Positions 34,549 through 41,516 of a stretch of DNA of 64,000 nucleotides are shown piece after piece. The stretch lies in NCBI GenBank assembly GCA_016209705.1, contig JACQVR010000091.1, positions 1 through 64,000 on the forward strand. Reading direction: 5' to 3'. Origin of the DNA: Planctomycetota bacterium. GTDB taxonomy: Bacteria > Planctomycetota > MHYJ01 > JACPRB01. Each line of letters starts with the position of its first letter. The stretch's first letter is position 1. The translations under genes and the position numbers were made by a program. Under the pieces are notes generated by a model that saw only the letters and a list, made by a program, of their open reading frames with translations, did not search any database and had not been told where the DNA came from.

Positions 34549-34554
34549 TATAGT
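34549..34554 (+). promoter_or_regulatory. -10-like TATAGT before the kinase remnant
   Basis: TATAGT ends 9 bases before ATG 34564, the same spacing as at the leaderless genes in this window. No good -35. The palindrome at 34485-34515 lies 33 bp upstream. Confidence 0.35.
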
Positions 34555-34563
34555 TAATTTTGG

Positions 34564-35557
34564 ATGTCTCCTGCTGGCCGGACTTCGACCTCGCTTCCGG
34601 CCGCCGCGGAACGCGGCGTTCTCTCCGCGCTGCACGAAGTCCACGACCAAGGCGTGCTGCACCGGGACATCAAGCCGGCCAACATCATCGTGAACGAAGG
34701 GCCGGTCGTTCATCGCGCGGCGCTGATCGATTTCGGATTGGCGCGCAGCGCTCGGCTTCGTGCGGCGATTCGGGACATTCCGGTCGGCACCGTGTGGTAC
34801 ATGTCTCCGGAGCAGTCGGGCCTTCTCCACCAGGGAGTGGACACGCCGTCCGATCTGTACTCCGTCGGCGTCGTGCTTTTCGAATGCCTCGCCGGGCGCG
34901 TGCCGTTTCCCGGCCAGGCTGTCGGGGAAGTGCTGCGCCAGCACATGGCGGTCTCCCCGCCCGAGCTGCGCGCCCTCGGATTGGCGGTTCGCCGTGGACG
35001 GCGCGACGCGCATGCAATGGCTGCTCAACGATCTCCTGGAATACGCGCGCATGGGAACTCAGCGGAATCCGCTCGTGCCGACGGACGGCGAGCGGGCGCT
35101 GGACGAGGCGATGGAGAATCTCAAGGAAGCGTGTCGGGAAGTCGGTGCGACGGTGACGCACGATCCGCTGCCCCCGGTTCCGGCGGATCCTTCCCAGCTC
35201 GTGCGGCTGTTCCAGAACCTGATCGCCAACGGCATCAAGTTCCACGGCGACCGGGCGCCGGCCGTCCACGTCGGGGTCCGGCGCACGGGGGAGGATTGGG
35301 AGTTTTCCGTGCGGGACAACGGCATCGGAATCGATCCCAAACATAAAGACCGGATCCTTCGCATCTTTCAAAGGCTGCACGGCCGGAGCGCCTATCCCGG
35401 CACGGGCATCGGACTGGCGACGTGCAAGAAGATCGTGGAGCGGCACGGGGGGCGCATCTGGGTCGAGTCCGAGCCGGGCCGGGGATCCGTCTTTTATTTC
35501 ACGCTTCCCGCGTTGAAGGAACCCGTTTCCCCCGGCGAGGCGACGGGCCGGAAATAG
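34564..35557 (+). pseudogene. chimeric remnant: Ser/Thr kinase C-lobe joined out of frame to a histidine kinase C-terminus
   Basis: Frame 1 from ATG 34564 encodes a eukaryotic-type kinase from helix E onward: HRDIKPANIIV, IDFGLARS, MSPEQ and DLYSVGVVLFECLAG. The glycine loop and catalytic lysine lobe are missing. Near 34990 the homology jumps to frame 2 and becomes a phytochrome-type histidine kinase: MQWLLNDLLEYARMG, N box LIANGIKF, DNGIGID, GTGIGLA; its phospho-accepting histidine helix is missing. This looks like an internal deletion in an HstK-like hybrid (Ser/Thr kinase, ATPase, GAF, histidine kinase). Confidence 0.8.
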
Positions 35558-35571
35558 CGGGGGAACGACGC

Positions 35572-35599
35572 TTGACCGTGCCCGTAGGGGCCTTAGAAT
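35572..35599 (+). promoter_or_regulatory. promoter of the 35664-39308 operon
   Basis: TTGACC (35572-35577), 16-bp spacer, TAGAAT (35594-35599). The predicted leader of about 58 bases contains GGGAGGG before the start at 35664. Confidence 0.6.
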
Positions 35600-35663
35600 A
35601 GAAGGCACCCGCGTCAAGCCTCCGCCGTTTCAAATAGAGAACCTAGGGTGCCGGGAGGGATGT

Positions 35664-36299
35664 ATGATTCGACGAATGTCGAAGGCCTGCCTGGCCTTGA
35701 CGGGCGCGCTCCTCGCGGGGTCGCCGGTCGAAGCCGCGCGTTCGCCGCAGGAACGAAAGACGGACGAACGCTTCGCCGTCAACACGAAATTCGGAGTCCA
35801 GATCACCATACCGCTGGGCCTTCCGAAGGATCAGCGTGAACTGTGGGAAGCGGTCGCGGACAAGGAGGGAAAGTTCTTCAAGGATCCCGCGGTCGCCGTG
35901 CAGCACAAAGTGGATCATTTCCGGATCGAAGTGACGGTTCAGGAGCTCGAGGAGGGAAAGAGGTGGTCGGAACTGCCCGAGATTGCGAAGAACGCGCGAG
36001 AGAACTTCACCCAGACTCGGCCCGACGGAACGCCGGCAAATTTCAAGGAATGCACGCTTCGGAAGGAGGATCCTCGATCGAAGCTGCTGCGCGGGTTGAC
36101 CACCAGCTACATGTATCAGGTGCAATTGGTCGACCTCCGGGACCGGAAAGTGGATCTATGGGAATGGTTTTGCATCCATAACAACGATTTGATCCGCGTG
36201 ACGCTGCTGAGCGACGAAGAGAACTTCAAGAAGTATTTTGATCGGGAAGGGCGGACCATCTTGATGTCGCTCCGGCGGTGCAAGAAGGACAAGAAGTGA
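35664..36299 (+). CDS. secreted protein of unknown function
   Basis: 211 residues with signal peptide (SKACLALTGALLAGSPVEA). The mature part is soluble, with FGVQITIPLGLPKDQRELWEAV at its start and a pattern of alternating strands and helices. It recalls PsbP/DUF1795-like proteins in its layout (a short helix-containing alpha/beta domain ending in TILMSLRRC), but no motif proves this. GGGAGGG lies 7 bases before the ATG. The stop almost touches the next gene (ATG 36302). Confidence 0.6.
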   Translation: MIRRMSKACLALTGALLAGSPVEAARSPQERKTDERFAVNTKFGVQITIPLGLPKDQRELWEAVADKEGKFFKDPAVAVQHKVDHFRIEVTVQELEEGKRWSELPEIAKNARENFTQTRPDGTPANFKECTLRKEDPRSKLLRGLTTSYMYQVQLVDLRDRKVDLWEWFCIHNNDLIRVTLLSDEENFKKYFDREGRTILMSLRRCKKDKK

Positions 36300-36301
36300 G
36301 C

Positions 36302-37690
36302 ATGACGAATTCGGTCGATCGGCCCGTTCCTCCCCGCCTTTGGCCGATGGTCGCGATGGGGCTCCTTTCGGGACTTCTGGCGACGTTCCTCGCGATGCAA
36401 TGGATTCGATCCGAGCCGGAAGAGCCGGCGGCGGCGCCGCTCCCCGTATCCGCCCCCGTCGCGGCCCCGCCCCCCGAGATTCCGAAACGGGATGAGGCGG
36501 CCGAACTCCTGGATCAAGCTCGTCAGGCCGTGGCCGCCGATCGATTGGAGGAGGCGGAAGCTCACATCGCCAAGGCCAAAGCGGTTCGCGACGCTCCGGA
36601 GGCGGACGAGCTGGAAGCCGAGATCCGCCGCCGCAAGGACGCGGCGGAGGAGGAGCGGCGCGCGAGGGAAGCCGCCGATCGCAAGGCGCGGGAGGAGCTC
36701 GAGCTGGCCGAAGCGGAGCTGGCCCGGGTGCGCCAGGAAGTGGCCAAGCTCCAGGACGAAGGGCGGTACGCCGCCGCCGTGGCCCGGTGCGATCGAGCGG
36801 CGAAAGAGTTCCCGCAGACGGCCTCGATCGACGAGTACACGAACCTGCGCGAAAAGGCGGTCCGTTTCCTCGCCGAAGTGACCCGGGAGTACGAGGGGAA
36901 GCTGGAGGAGGCGCGGCGGGAGAGCGAACAGAACCGGTGGGGAACCGCGGCGGCGCTGGTGCGAAAGGCGATGAACCTGTGGCCGGAAGGAGAAAAGGCC
37001 GCGGCGCTGTTGAAGGAAATCACGCGAGGAATGCTGACCGCGAACATGATCCGGGTCCCCGCTTCGCCGGCGGGAGGGGTAAGCTTGGGCGATCCCGATC
37101 GGGCGGACGAGCCGGTTCGCCATTATACGGGAGGCGCCTTCCTCATCGACCGGCACGAAGTGACGAACGAGGAGTTCGCTATGTTCGTCAAAGAGACAGG
37201 GAGGCGCCCGCCCCCCTCGATGTTCTGGAAGGGAAACGACGTTCTGTCCGGTTACGGGCGTTTGCCGGTGACTCACGTGAGCGCCGCGGACGCGGAGGCC
37301 TTCGCCGCGTGGGCGGGCAAGCGGCTTCCCTCCGAGGATGAATGGGAATATGCGGCGCGATGGCTTGACAGGCGAATCTATCCTTGGGGAGACGCGTTCC
37401 CCGAAGGCGACTCGATCGCCGCCAACACCCTGGAGACCTCCCTGGGGGAATTGCCCAGGGTCAAACCGGTGGAGTCCTATCCCAACGGCCAGAGTCCGTT
37501 CGGCGTATATGACCTGGCGGGCAACGTATGGGAGTGGACCTCCACGGAGTTGGGAGAATTTAGAATCCTGAAGGGCGGATCTTTCTTGACGAATAAAGGA
37601 GCCTGCCGCGCCTCGAACCGTTTCGCGGACGAGGCGGGCTTGGCGCACCCGGATGTCGGATTCCGGTGCGTGAAGGACGTGGCTCCATGA
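36302..37690 (+). CDS. membrane-anchored FGE-like (SUMF1-type) protein
   Basis: 462 residues. One N-terminal membrane anchor (about residues 12-32), a Pro/Ala linker, a long charged coiled-coil region (about 60-240), then a formylglycine-generating-enzyme-type fold: DRHEVTNEEFAMFVKETG, SAADAEAFAAWAGKRLPSEDEWEYAAR, YPWGD, VYDLAGNVWEWT, FLTNKGACRASNRF and VGFRCV. The pair of active-site cysteines of true FGE is not evident, so it is more likely a ligand-binding or signalling member of the fold. Cotranscribed with the ECF sigma pair downstream. Confidence 0.82.
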   Translation: MTNSVDRPVPPRLWPMVAMGLLSGLLATFLAMQWIRSEPEEPAAAPLPVSAPVAAPPPEIPKRDEAAELLDQARQAVAADRLEEAEAHIAKAKAVRDAPEADELEAEIRRRKDAAEEERRAREAADRKAREELELAEAELARVRQEVAKLQDEGRYAAAVARCDRAAKEFPQTASIDEYTNLREKAVRFLAEVTREYEGKLEEARRESEQNRWGTAAALVRKAMNLWPEGEKAAALLKEITRGMLTANMIRVPASPAGGVSLGDPDRADEPVRHYTGGAFLIDRHEVTNEEFAMFVKETGRRPPPSMFWKGNDVLSGYGRLPVTHVSAADAEAFAAWAGKRLPSEDEWEYAARWLDRRIYPWGDAFPEGDSIAANTLETSLGELPRVKPVESYPNGQSPFGVYDLAGNVWEWTSTELGEFRILKGGSFLTNKGACRASNRFADEAGLAHPDVGFRCVKDVAP

Positions 37691-37714
37691 AATCGTCATT
37701 CGTCGGAGTGCGGA

Positions 37715-38293
37715 ATGGGGTCTGAACCTCAAGGCTTGTCTTCCTACAGCGATCGCGAATTGGTGTGGCGATCCCAGGCGGGAGACACGGACGCGTTCGG
37801 CCTGCTGGTCACGCGGCATCAGGATCGAATCTTCAACGCGGTGGTTCGGTTCTGCGGGAACGCCGAAGACGCCCAGGACATCACGCAACGGGCGTTCGTC
37901 AACGCCTTTCGAAAGATTCGCGAATTCAAGGGCGAATCCGCCTTCACTACGTGGATGTACCGCATCGCGTTCAATCAAGCGGTCAGCTTCCTTCGGGAAA
38001 GCCGCCGGCAGGGCCTCCCGGCCGGGTCGGGCTCCGGCATGGAACCCGTGGATGATCGGCGTCCGGGGGATCGTATCGAGTCGGAAGAGAATCGGGCCAA
38101 AGTTCAGGAGGCCCTCAACCGGTTGAGCTCCGACGATCGACGCATCATCATCTTGAAGGAGCTCGAAGATCGCTCCTACGACCAGATCGCCGAGGTTTTG
38201 AGGGTTCCCGTGGGGACCGTGCGCTCGCGGCTGTTTCGAGCGCGCCAGGCGCTCAAGCAGGAGCTTAAACTGGTGATCGGCACGTCTCCGTGA
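37715..38293 (+). CDS. ECF-family RNA polymerase sigma factor
   Basis: 192 residues with sigma region 2 (RHQDRIFNAVVRFCGNAEDAQDITQRAFVNAFRKIREFKGESAFTTWMYRIAFNQA) and region 4 (EDRSYDQIAEVLRVPVGTVRSRLFRARQAL), without regions 1 and 3. It lies 24 bp after the FGE-like gene and 58 bp before its probable anti-sigma factor, so the four genes form one signalling operon. Confidence 0.95.
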   Translation: MGSEPQGLSSYSDRELVWRSQAGDTDAFGLLVTRHQDRIFNAVVRFCGNAEDAQDITQRAFVNAFRKIREFKGESAFTTWMYRIAFNQAVSFLRESRRQGLPAGSGSGMEPVDDRRPGDRIESEENRAKVQEALNRLSSDDRRIIILKELEDRSYDQIAEVLRVPVGTVRSRLFRARQALKQELKLVIGTSP

Positions 38294-38351
38294 TGAAGAG
38301 GGCGGGAACTTTGCGGAGGTTCGGAGCGTCCGAAACATAGGCAGGCCGATT

Positions 38352-39308
38352 ATGGGATGTGGGTTCAGCCGGGAACTGTTGACGGCGTACTTCGACGGGG
38401 AGGTGGACGCGTCCGAGCGCGCCCAAACGGAACGCCACATCACGTCATGTTCGGACTGCCTGCGCGAGCTGGCCGACATGAAGTCGCTTTCGATGCGCGT
38501 GCGCCGCTTGGAGCGCCGGCCCGCTCCGGTGTCGCTGGCGGAGCCGATCGCGCGCGAAATCCGCCTGATCGCCGCCATCCGGTTCACTCGAGCCGGCCGG
38601 TGGGCGCAATGGGCGGTGTCCATGGCGGCGGTCGTCTTGGTCTCCGCCAGCGTCGCGGTGGTCGTTCGTCGGCACGCGGCGAGCCGCGAATCCGCCGGGG
38701 TTCCCGTCGCCGTCGAAGCGCCGGGACGCTCCGATCCCGGAACCTCCGAAGGGGTGCAGCCCTGGGTAACCGCCCCGGGATTCGACAGGATGTACACGCC
38801 CTTTGACGGATGGCTGTTGGATGGAAGGGAACGGAACGACGTCGAGGGGGGCGAATCCGAGTCGGAGCGGGAAGAGACGCCGTTGGATTCGTCCGGCTTC
38901 CCGACCCGGCCTCCGGCCGATTTCGAAGCGGCCGCGGACAAGTCGGAGTCGCTTGAGGTATGGATCGTGACCTCGGATGATGGGCGGGGAATGCGCGCCA
39001 AGATCGAGGACCGATTGAAGCGAAGGGGCCTGCCGTTCGTGAAGGGTTCCCCCACCTTGGTCGGGAGCGACTATGTTCGCAGTCGCTACCTGGAAGTCGA
39101 ACTTCCGGAGGATGAACTCCGGCTCCTGCGAGAGGAGATTCTCCATGAGGCGGCGGCCCTGGAGCAGAGCACCTCGGAGGCCGAGGCCAAGTGGTTGAGA
39201 GAGCGCGGGGAACGAGCGACCGCCGACGAAAAGAAGCTGGACGGAACTCCCCTCCCCGAGTCGGCTAGGCGCGCCTCCGGCCGCCGGATCATTCTTGCCT
39301 TCCGCTGA
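38352..39308 (+). CDS. zinc-finger anti-sigma factor, membrane-spanning
   Basis: 318 residues. N-terminal ZAS domain with H29-x3-C33-x2-C36 and Cys3, which binds the ECF sigma factor; one membrane helix (about 95-115); then a disordered acidic stretch and a folded extracytoplasmic domain (LEVWIVTSDDGRGMRAKIEDRLKRRGLPF). Release of the sigma factor would follow a signal outside the membrane, perhaps through the FGE-like protein. The stop is 3 bp before a 31-bp palindrome. Confidence 0.9.
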   Translation: MGCGFSRELLTAYFDGEVDASERAQTERHITSCSDCLRELADMKSLSMRVRRLERRPAPVSLAEPIAREIRLIAAIRFTRAGRWAQWAVSMAAVVLVSASVAVVVRRHAASRESAGVPVAVEAPGRSDPGTSEGVQPWVTAPGFDRMYTPFDGWLLDGRERNDVEGGESESEREETPLDSSGFPTRPPADFEAAADKSESLEVWIVTSDDGRGMRAKIEDRLKRRGLPFVKGSPTLVGSDYVRSRYLEVELPEDELRLLREEILHEAAALEQSTSEAEAKWLRERGERATADEKKLDGTPLPESARRASGRRIILAFR

Positions 39309-39311
39309 TTG

Positions 39312-39342
39312 TTACAATAAGTTTTGAGAATTATTTGTAACA
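39312..39342. repeat. 31-bp AT-rich palindrome, copy 2
   Basis: Exactly fills the gap between the convergent anti-sigma and yidD stop codons (39308 and 39344). 26 of 31 bases match copy 1 in the same orientation. Confidence 0.9.
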
Positions 39343-39343
39343 C

Positions 39344-39553
39344 TCAGGGAACCGGATCGTACCCCGAGCCTCCGAACGGTTGGCACCGCAGCAGCCGGCG
39401 AATGGAAAGCCACACGCCTTTGATCGCCCCATGCTTTCGCAGCGCCTCGATGGCATAGCGCGAGCAGGAGGGCTCGAATCGACACACTCGGGGGAGCCAC
39501 GGGCTGATCGTGAGCTGGTAGAAGCGGATCGGCAGGATGAGAAGATATTTCAC
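39344..39553 (-). CDS. yidD: membrane protein insertion efficiency factor YidD
   Basis: 69 residues with the full YidD signature [33 protein letters not shown] and [13 protein letters not shown]. YidD assists YidC-mediated membrane insertion. The start is GTG, overlapping the rnpA stop by 4 bases (GTGA), so translation is coupled. yidC does not follow; a convergent anti-sigma gene lies there instead. Confidence 0.95.
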   Translation of the reverse strand: MKYLLILPIRFYQLTISPWLPRVCRFEPSCSRYAIEALRKHGAIKGVWLSIRRLLRCQPFGGSGYDPVP

Positions 39554-39897
39554 GGGTCGCTCCTCGCCCGGCGGACGGCCTCGAGAAGCGCCGCTTCGAC
39601 CTGGGGGCGAAACACGCCGTCGGGAGGTCGGGCGGGCACGACGACGATGTCGATCCCGGGGCCAAAGGCCGACTTGTGGCGCCGGAAGGCCTCCCGCACG
39701 AGACGCTTCCATCGATTTCGCTGCACCGCATTGCCCAGCCGTCCGGGAACGCTGACGGCGAGCCGTGCGATCGAGCGTTCCGTGGGTCGGACGTGGACTC
39801 TCAGCAGCGCCGTGGCGGCGCGCCGGCCCTTCCGATAGCAGACGTCGATCTCGTCCGGGCGGCGGATCCGCTCGGTCTTTCTCAGTTTCTCGTCCAC
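39550..39897 (-). CDS. rnpA: ribonuclease P protein component
   Basis: 115 residues with the RNase P protein core [30 protein letters not shown]. It helps the catalytic RNA mature tRNA 5' ends. The start is GTG 39897. A TAAAAT hexamer (39909-39904) ends exactly 6 bases upstream and no Shine-Dalgarno is present, so the mRNA should be leaderless. rpmH, its usual upstream neighbour, is absent and lysS is divergent instead. Confidence 0.95.
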   Translation of the reverse strand: MDEKLRKTERIRRPDEIDVCYRKGRRAATALLRVHVRPTERSIARLAVSVPGRLGNAVQRNRWKRLVREAFRRHKSAFGPGIDIVVVPARPPDGVFRPQVEAALLEAVRRARSDP

Positions 39898-39903
39898 GTG
39901 GTC

Positions 39904-39909
39904 ATTTTA
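39904..39909 (-). promoter_or_regulatory. -10 box of rnpA, leaderless
   Basis: TAAAAT on the minus strand, 6 bases before the GTG. The 17-bp-spaced -35 position reads ATGCGG (weak) and borders the 31-bp palindrome at 39933. Confidence 0.5.
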
Positions 39910-39932
39910 GCGCTTTCTTCTTCCCGCCGCAT

Positions 39933-39963
39933 GTTACAAATACTTTTCAAAATATATTGTAAC
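39933..39963. repeat. 31-bp AT-rich palindrome, copy 3, between divergent rnpA and lysS promoters
   Basis: 28 of 31 bases match the reverse complement of copy 1. It lies precisely between the -35 positions of the two divergent promoters (39932 and 39968), where it could act as a shared UP element or a regulator site. Confidence 0.9.
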
Positions 39964-39967
39964 AGCG

Positions 39968-39996
39968 TTGCGGCGCGGGGGTCGGCGTGCTACGAT
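39968..39996 (+). promoter_or_regulatory. lysS promoter, leaderless
   Basis: TTGCGG (39968-39973), 17-bp spacer, TACGAT (39991-39996). The ATG at 40005 is 8 bases after the -10. No Shine-Dalgarno. Confidence 0.6.
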
Positions 39997-40004
39997 CCCC
40001 CGCC

Positions 40005-41444
40005 ATGTCGGAACGCGACGATCGGCTCCAGCACCTGGAAGCGCTCCGCCGGCTGGACGTCGAGCCGTTCGGGAACCGGTTCGACGGCGCCTCTTCCATC
40101 GGGTCCGTCGTGGCGGGATACGGCTCCGAGACGGAGGGCAAGACAGCGACGGTGGCCGGCCGGATCACGGCGCACCGCAGTTTCGGGAAGGCCGCGTTCC
40201 TGGACCTGCGCGACTGGACCGGCAAGGTCCAGGTCTACGTCAAGAAGGACGCCGTGGGGGAAGCGGTCCACGCCTGGTTTCAACACGTCGGAATCGGCGA
40301 CGTTCTGGCGGCGACGGGCACGCTGGGCAAGACCAAGACCGGAGAAATCACGCTCTTCGCGACCAGCCTGACGCTGCTGACCAAGGCGTTGCGGCCGCTT
40401 CCGGAAAAGTGGCACGGCCTGAAAGATCCCGAGATCCGCACCCGCCGGCGCTATCTCGACCTGATCGCCAACCCGGAGGTCCAGCAGAAGTTCCTGAAGC
40501 GCGCCCGCGCCCTCATGGGGATCCGCCGCTTTCTCGACGCGCGAGGATACGTGGAAGTCGAGACGCCGATGATGCAAGCCGTGGCCGGCGGCGCCGCCGC
40601 GCGGCCGTTCATCACGCATCACCACGCCCTGGATCGAGACCTCTACCTGCGGATCGCGCTCGAGATCCCTCTCAAGAAACTGATGGTCGGCGGCCTCGAA
40701 CGCGTCTACGAGATCGGGCGCGTGTTCCGCAACGAAGGCATTGATACCCAGCACAATCCCGAATTCACGATGCTGGAGCTGTACCACGCGTACGGTGACC
40801 TCCGGACGATGATGGACCTCGTCGAGGCGCTGGTCGCGAACGTGGCCCAGGAGATCACGGGTACGGCCAAGCTCCCGTTCGGCGAGCGGACCGTGGACGT
40901 GACCCCGCCGTGGCCGCGGCGCGATTACTTCGAGCTCATCAAGACGCATGCCGACCTCGACCCTTCCGACGAGGACGCGCTACGCGCCAAACTGCAGGAC
41001 CGGCGGGTGGAAACGGCCGGCCTCACGCGCATCGACCTTTTGGACAAGGTCTTCGGGGAATACGTCGAGCCGCATCTCGTCGACGCGACGTATGTCTGCA
41101 ACCAGCCGCTGGAGATGACGCCGCTCTGTCGGGAACACCGGGAGCGCCCGGGTCTGGCCGACCGATTCGAAGCCTATGCGGGCTGCATGGAGATCGCGAA
41201 CGCCTACACCGAGCTGAACGATCCCCTCGAACAGCGGAAGCGATTGGTGCGTCAAATGAAGGCGGCGGGCGACGAAATGGTTCGCGAGGGCCGGATCGAC
41301 GAAGACTTCCTGACCGCCCTCGAGCACGGGATGCCGCCCGCCGGCGGTCTGGGCATCGGAATCGACCGCCTCCTCATGATCGTGACGAACTCCGCCAGCA
41401 TCCGCGAGGTGATCCTCTTTCCCATGCTGCGTGACGAATCCTAG
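40005..41444 (+). CDS. lysS: lysine--tRNA ligase, class II
   Basis: 479 residues. N-terminal anticodon-binding OB fold (TVAGRITAHRSFGKAAFLDLRDWTGKVQVY), class II motif 2 FRNEGIDTQHNPEFTMLELY and motif 3 GGLGIGIDRLLM. ATG 40005 gives the standard MSERDDRLQHLEALRRLDVEPFG opening; 39987 would lie upstream of the predicted -10. The stop codon TAG is the start of a TAGCTTG heptamer array. Confidence 0.98.
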   Translation: MSERDDRLQHLEALRRLDVEPFGNRFDGASSIGSVVAGYGSETEGKTATVAGRITAHRSFGKAAFLDLRDWTGKVQVYVKKDAVGEAVHAWFQHVGIGDVLAATGTLGKTKTGEITLFATSLTLLTKALRPLPEKWHGLKDPEIRTRRRYLDLIANPEVQQKFLKRARALMGIRRFLDARGYVEVETPMMQAVAGGAAARPFITHHHALDRDLYLRIALEIPLKKLMVGGLERVYEIGRVFRNEGIDTQHNPEFTMLELYHAYGDLRTMMDLVEALVANVAQEITGTAKLPFGERTVDVTPPWPRRDYFELIKTHADLDPSDEDALRAKLQDRRVETAGLTRIDLLDKVFGEYVEPHLVDATYVCNQPLEMTPLCREHRERPGLADRFEAYAGCMEIANAYTELNDPLEQRKRLVRQMKAAGDEMVREGRIDEDFLTALEHGMPPAGGLGIGIDRLLMIVTNSASIREVILFPMLRDES

Positions 41445-41511
41445 CTTGTAGCTCGTAGCTTGTAGCTTGTAGCTCCAAGCCGCTACAAGCTTCAAGCTAC
41501 CCGCTACCGGC
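41442..41511. repeat. TAGCTTG heptamer palindrome after lysS
   Basis: Five tandem heptamers (TAGCTTG, TAGCTCG, TAGCTTG, TAGCTTG, TAGCTCC) run from 41442 to 41476, with the lysS stop as the first three bases. The inverse arm GCTACAA, GCTTCAA, GCTACCC, GCTACCG spans 41482-41509. GCTTGTAGC (41465-41473) pairs perfectly with GCTACAAGC (41482-41490). Confidence 0.92.
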
Positions 41512-41516
41512 TTTTC

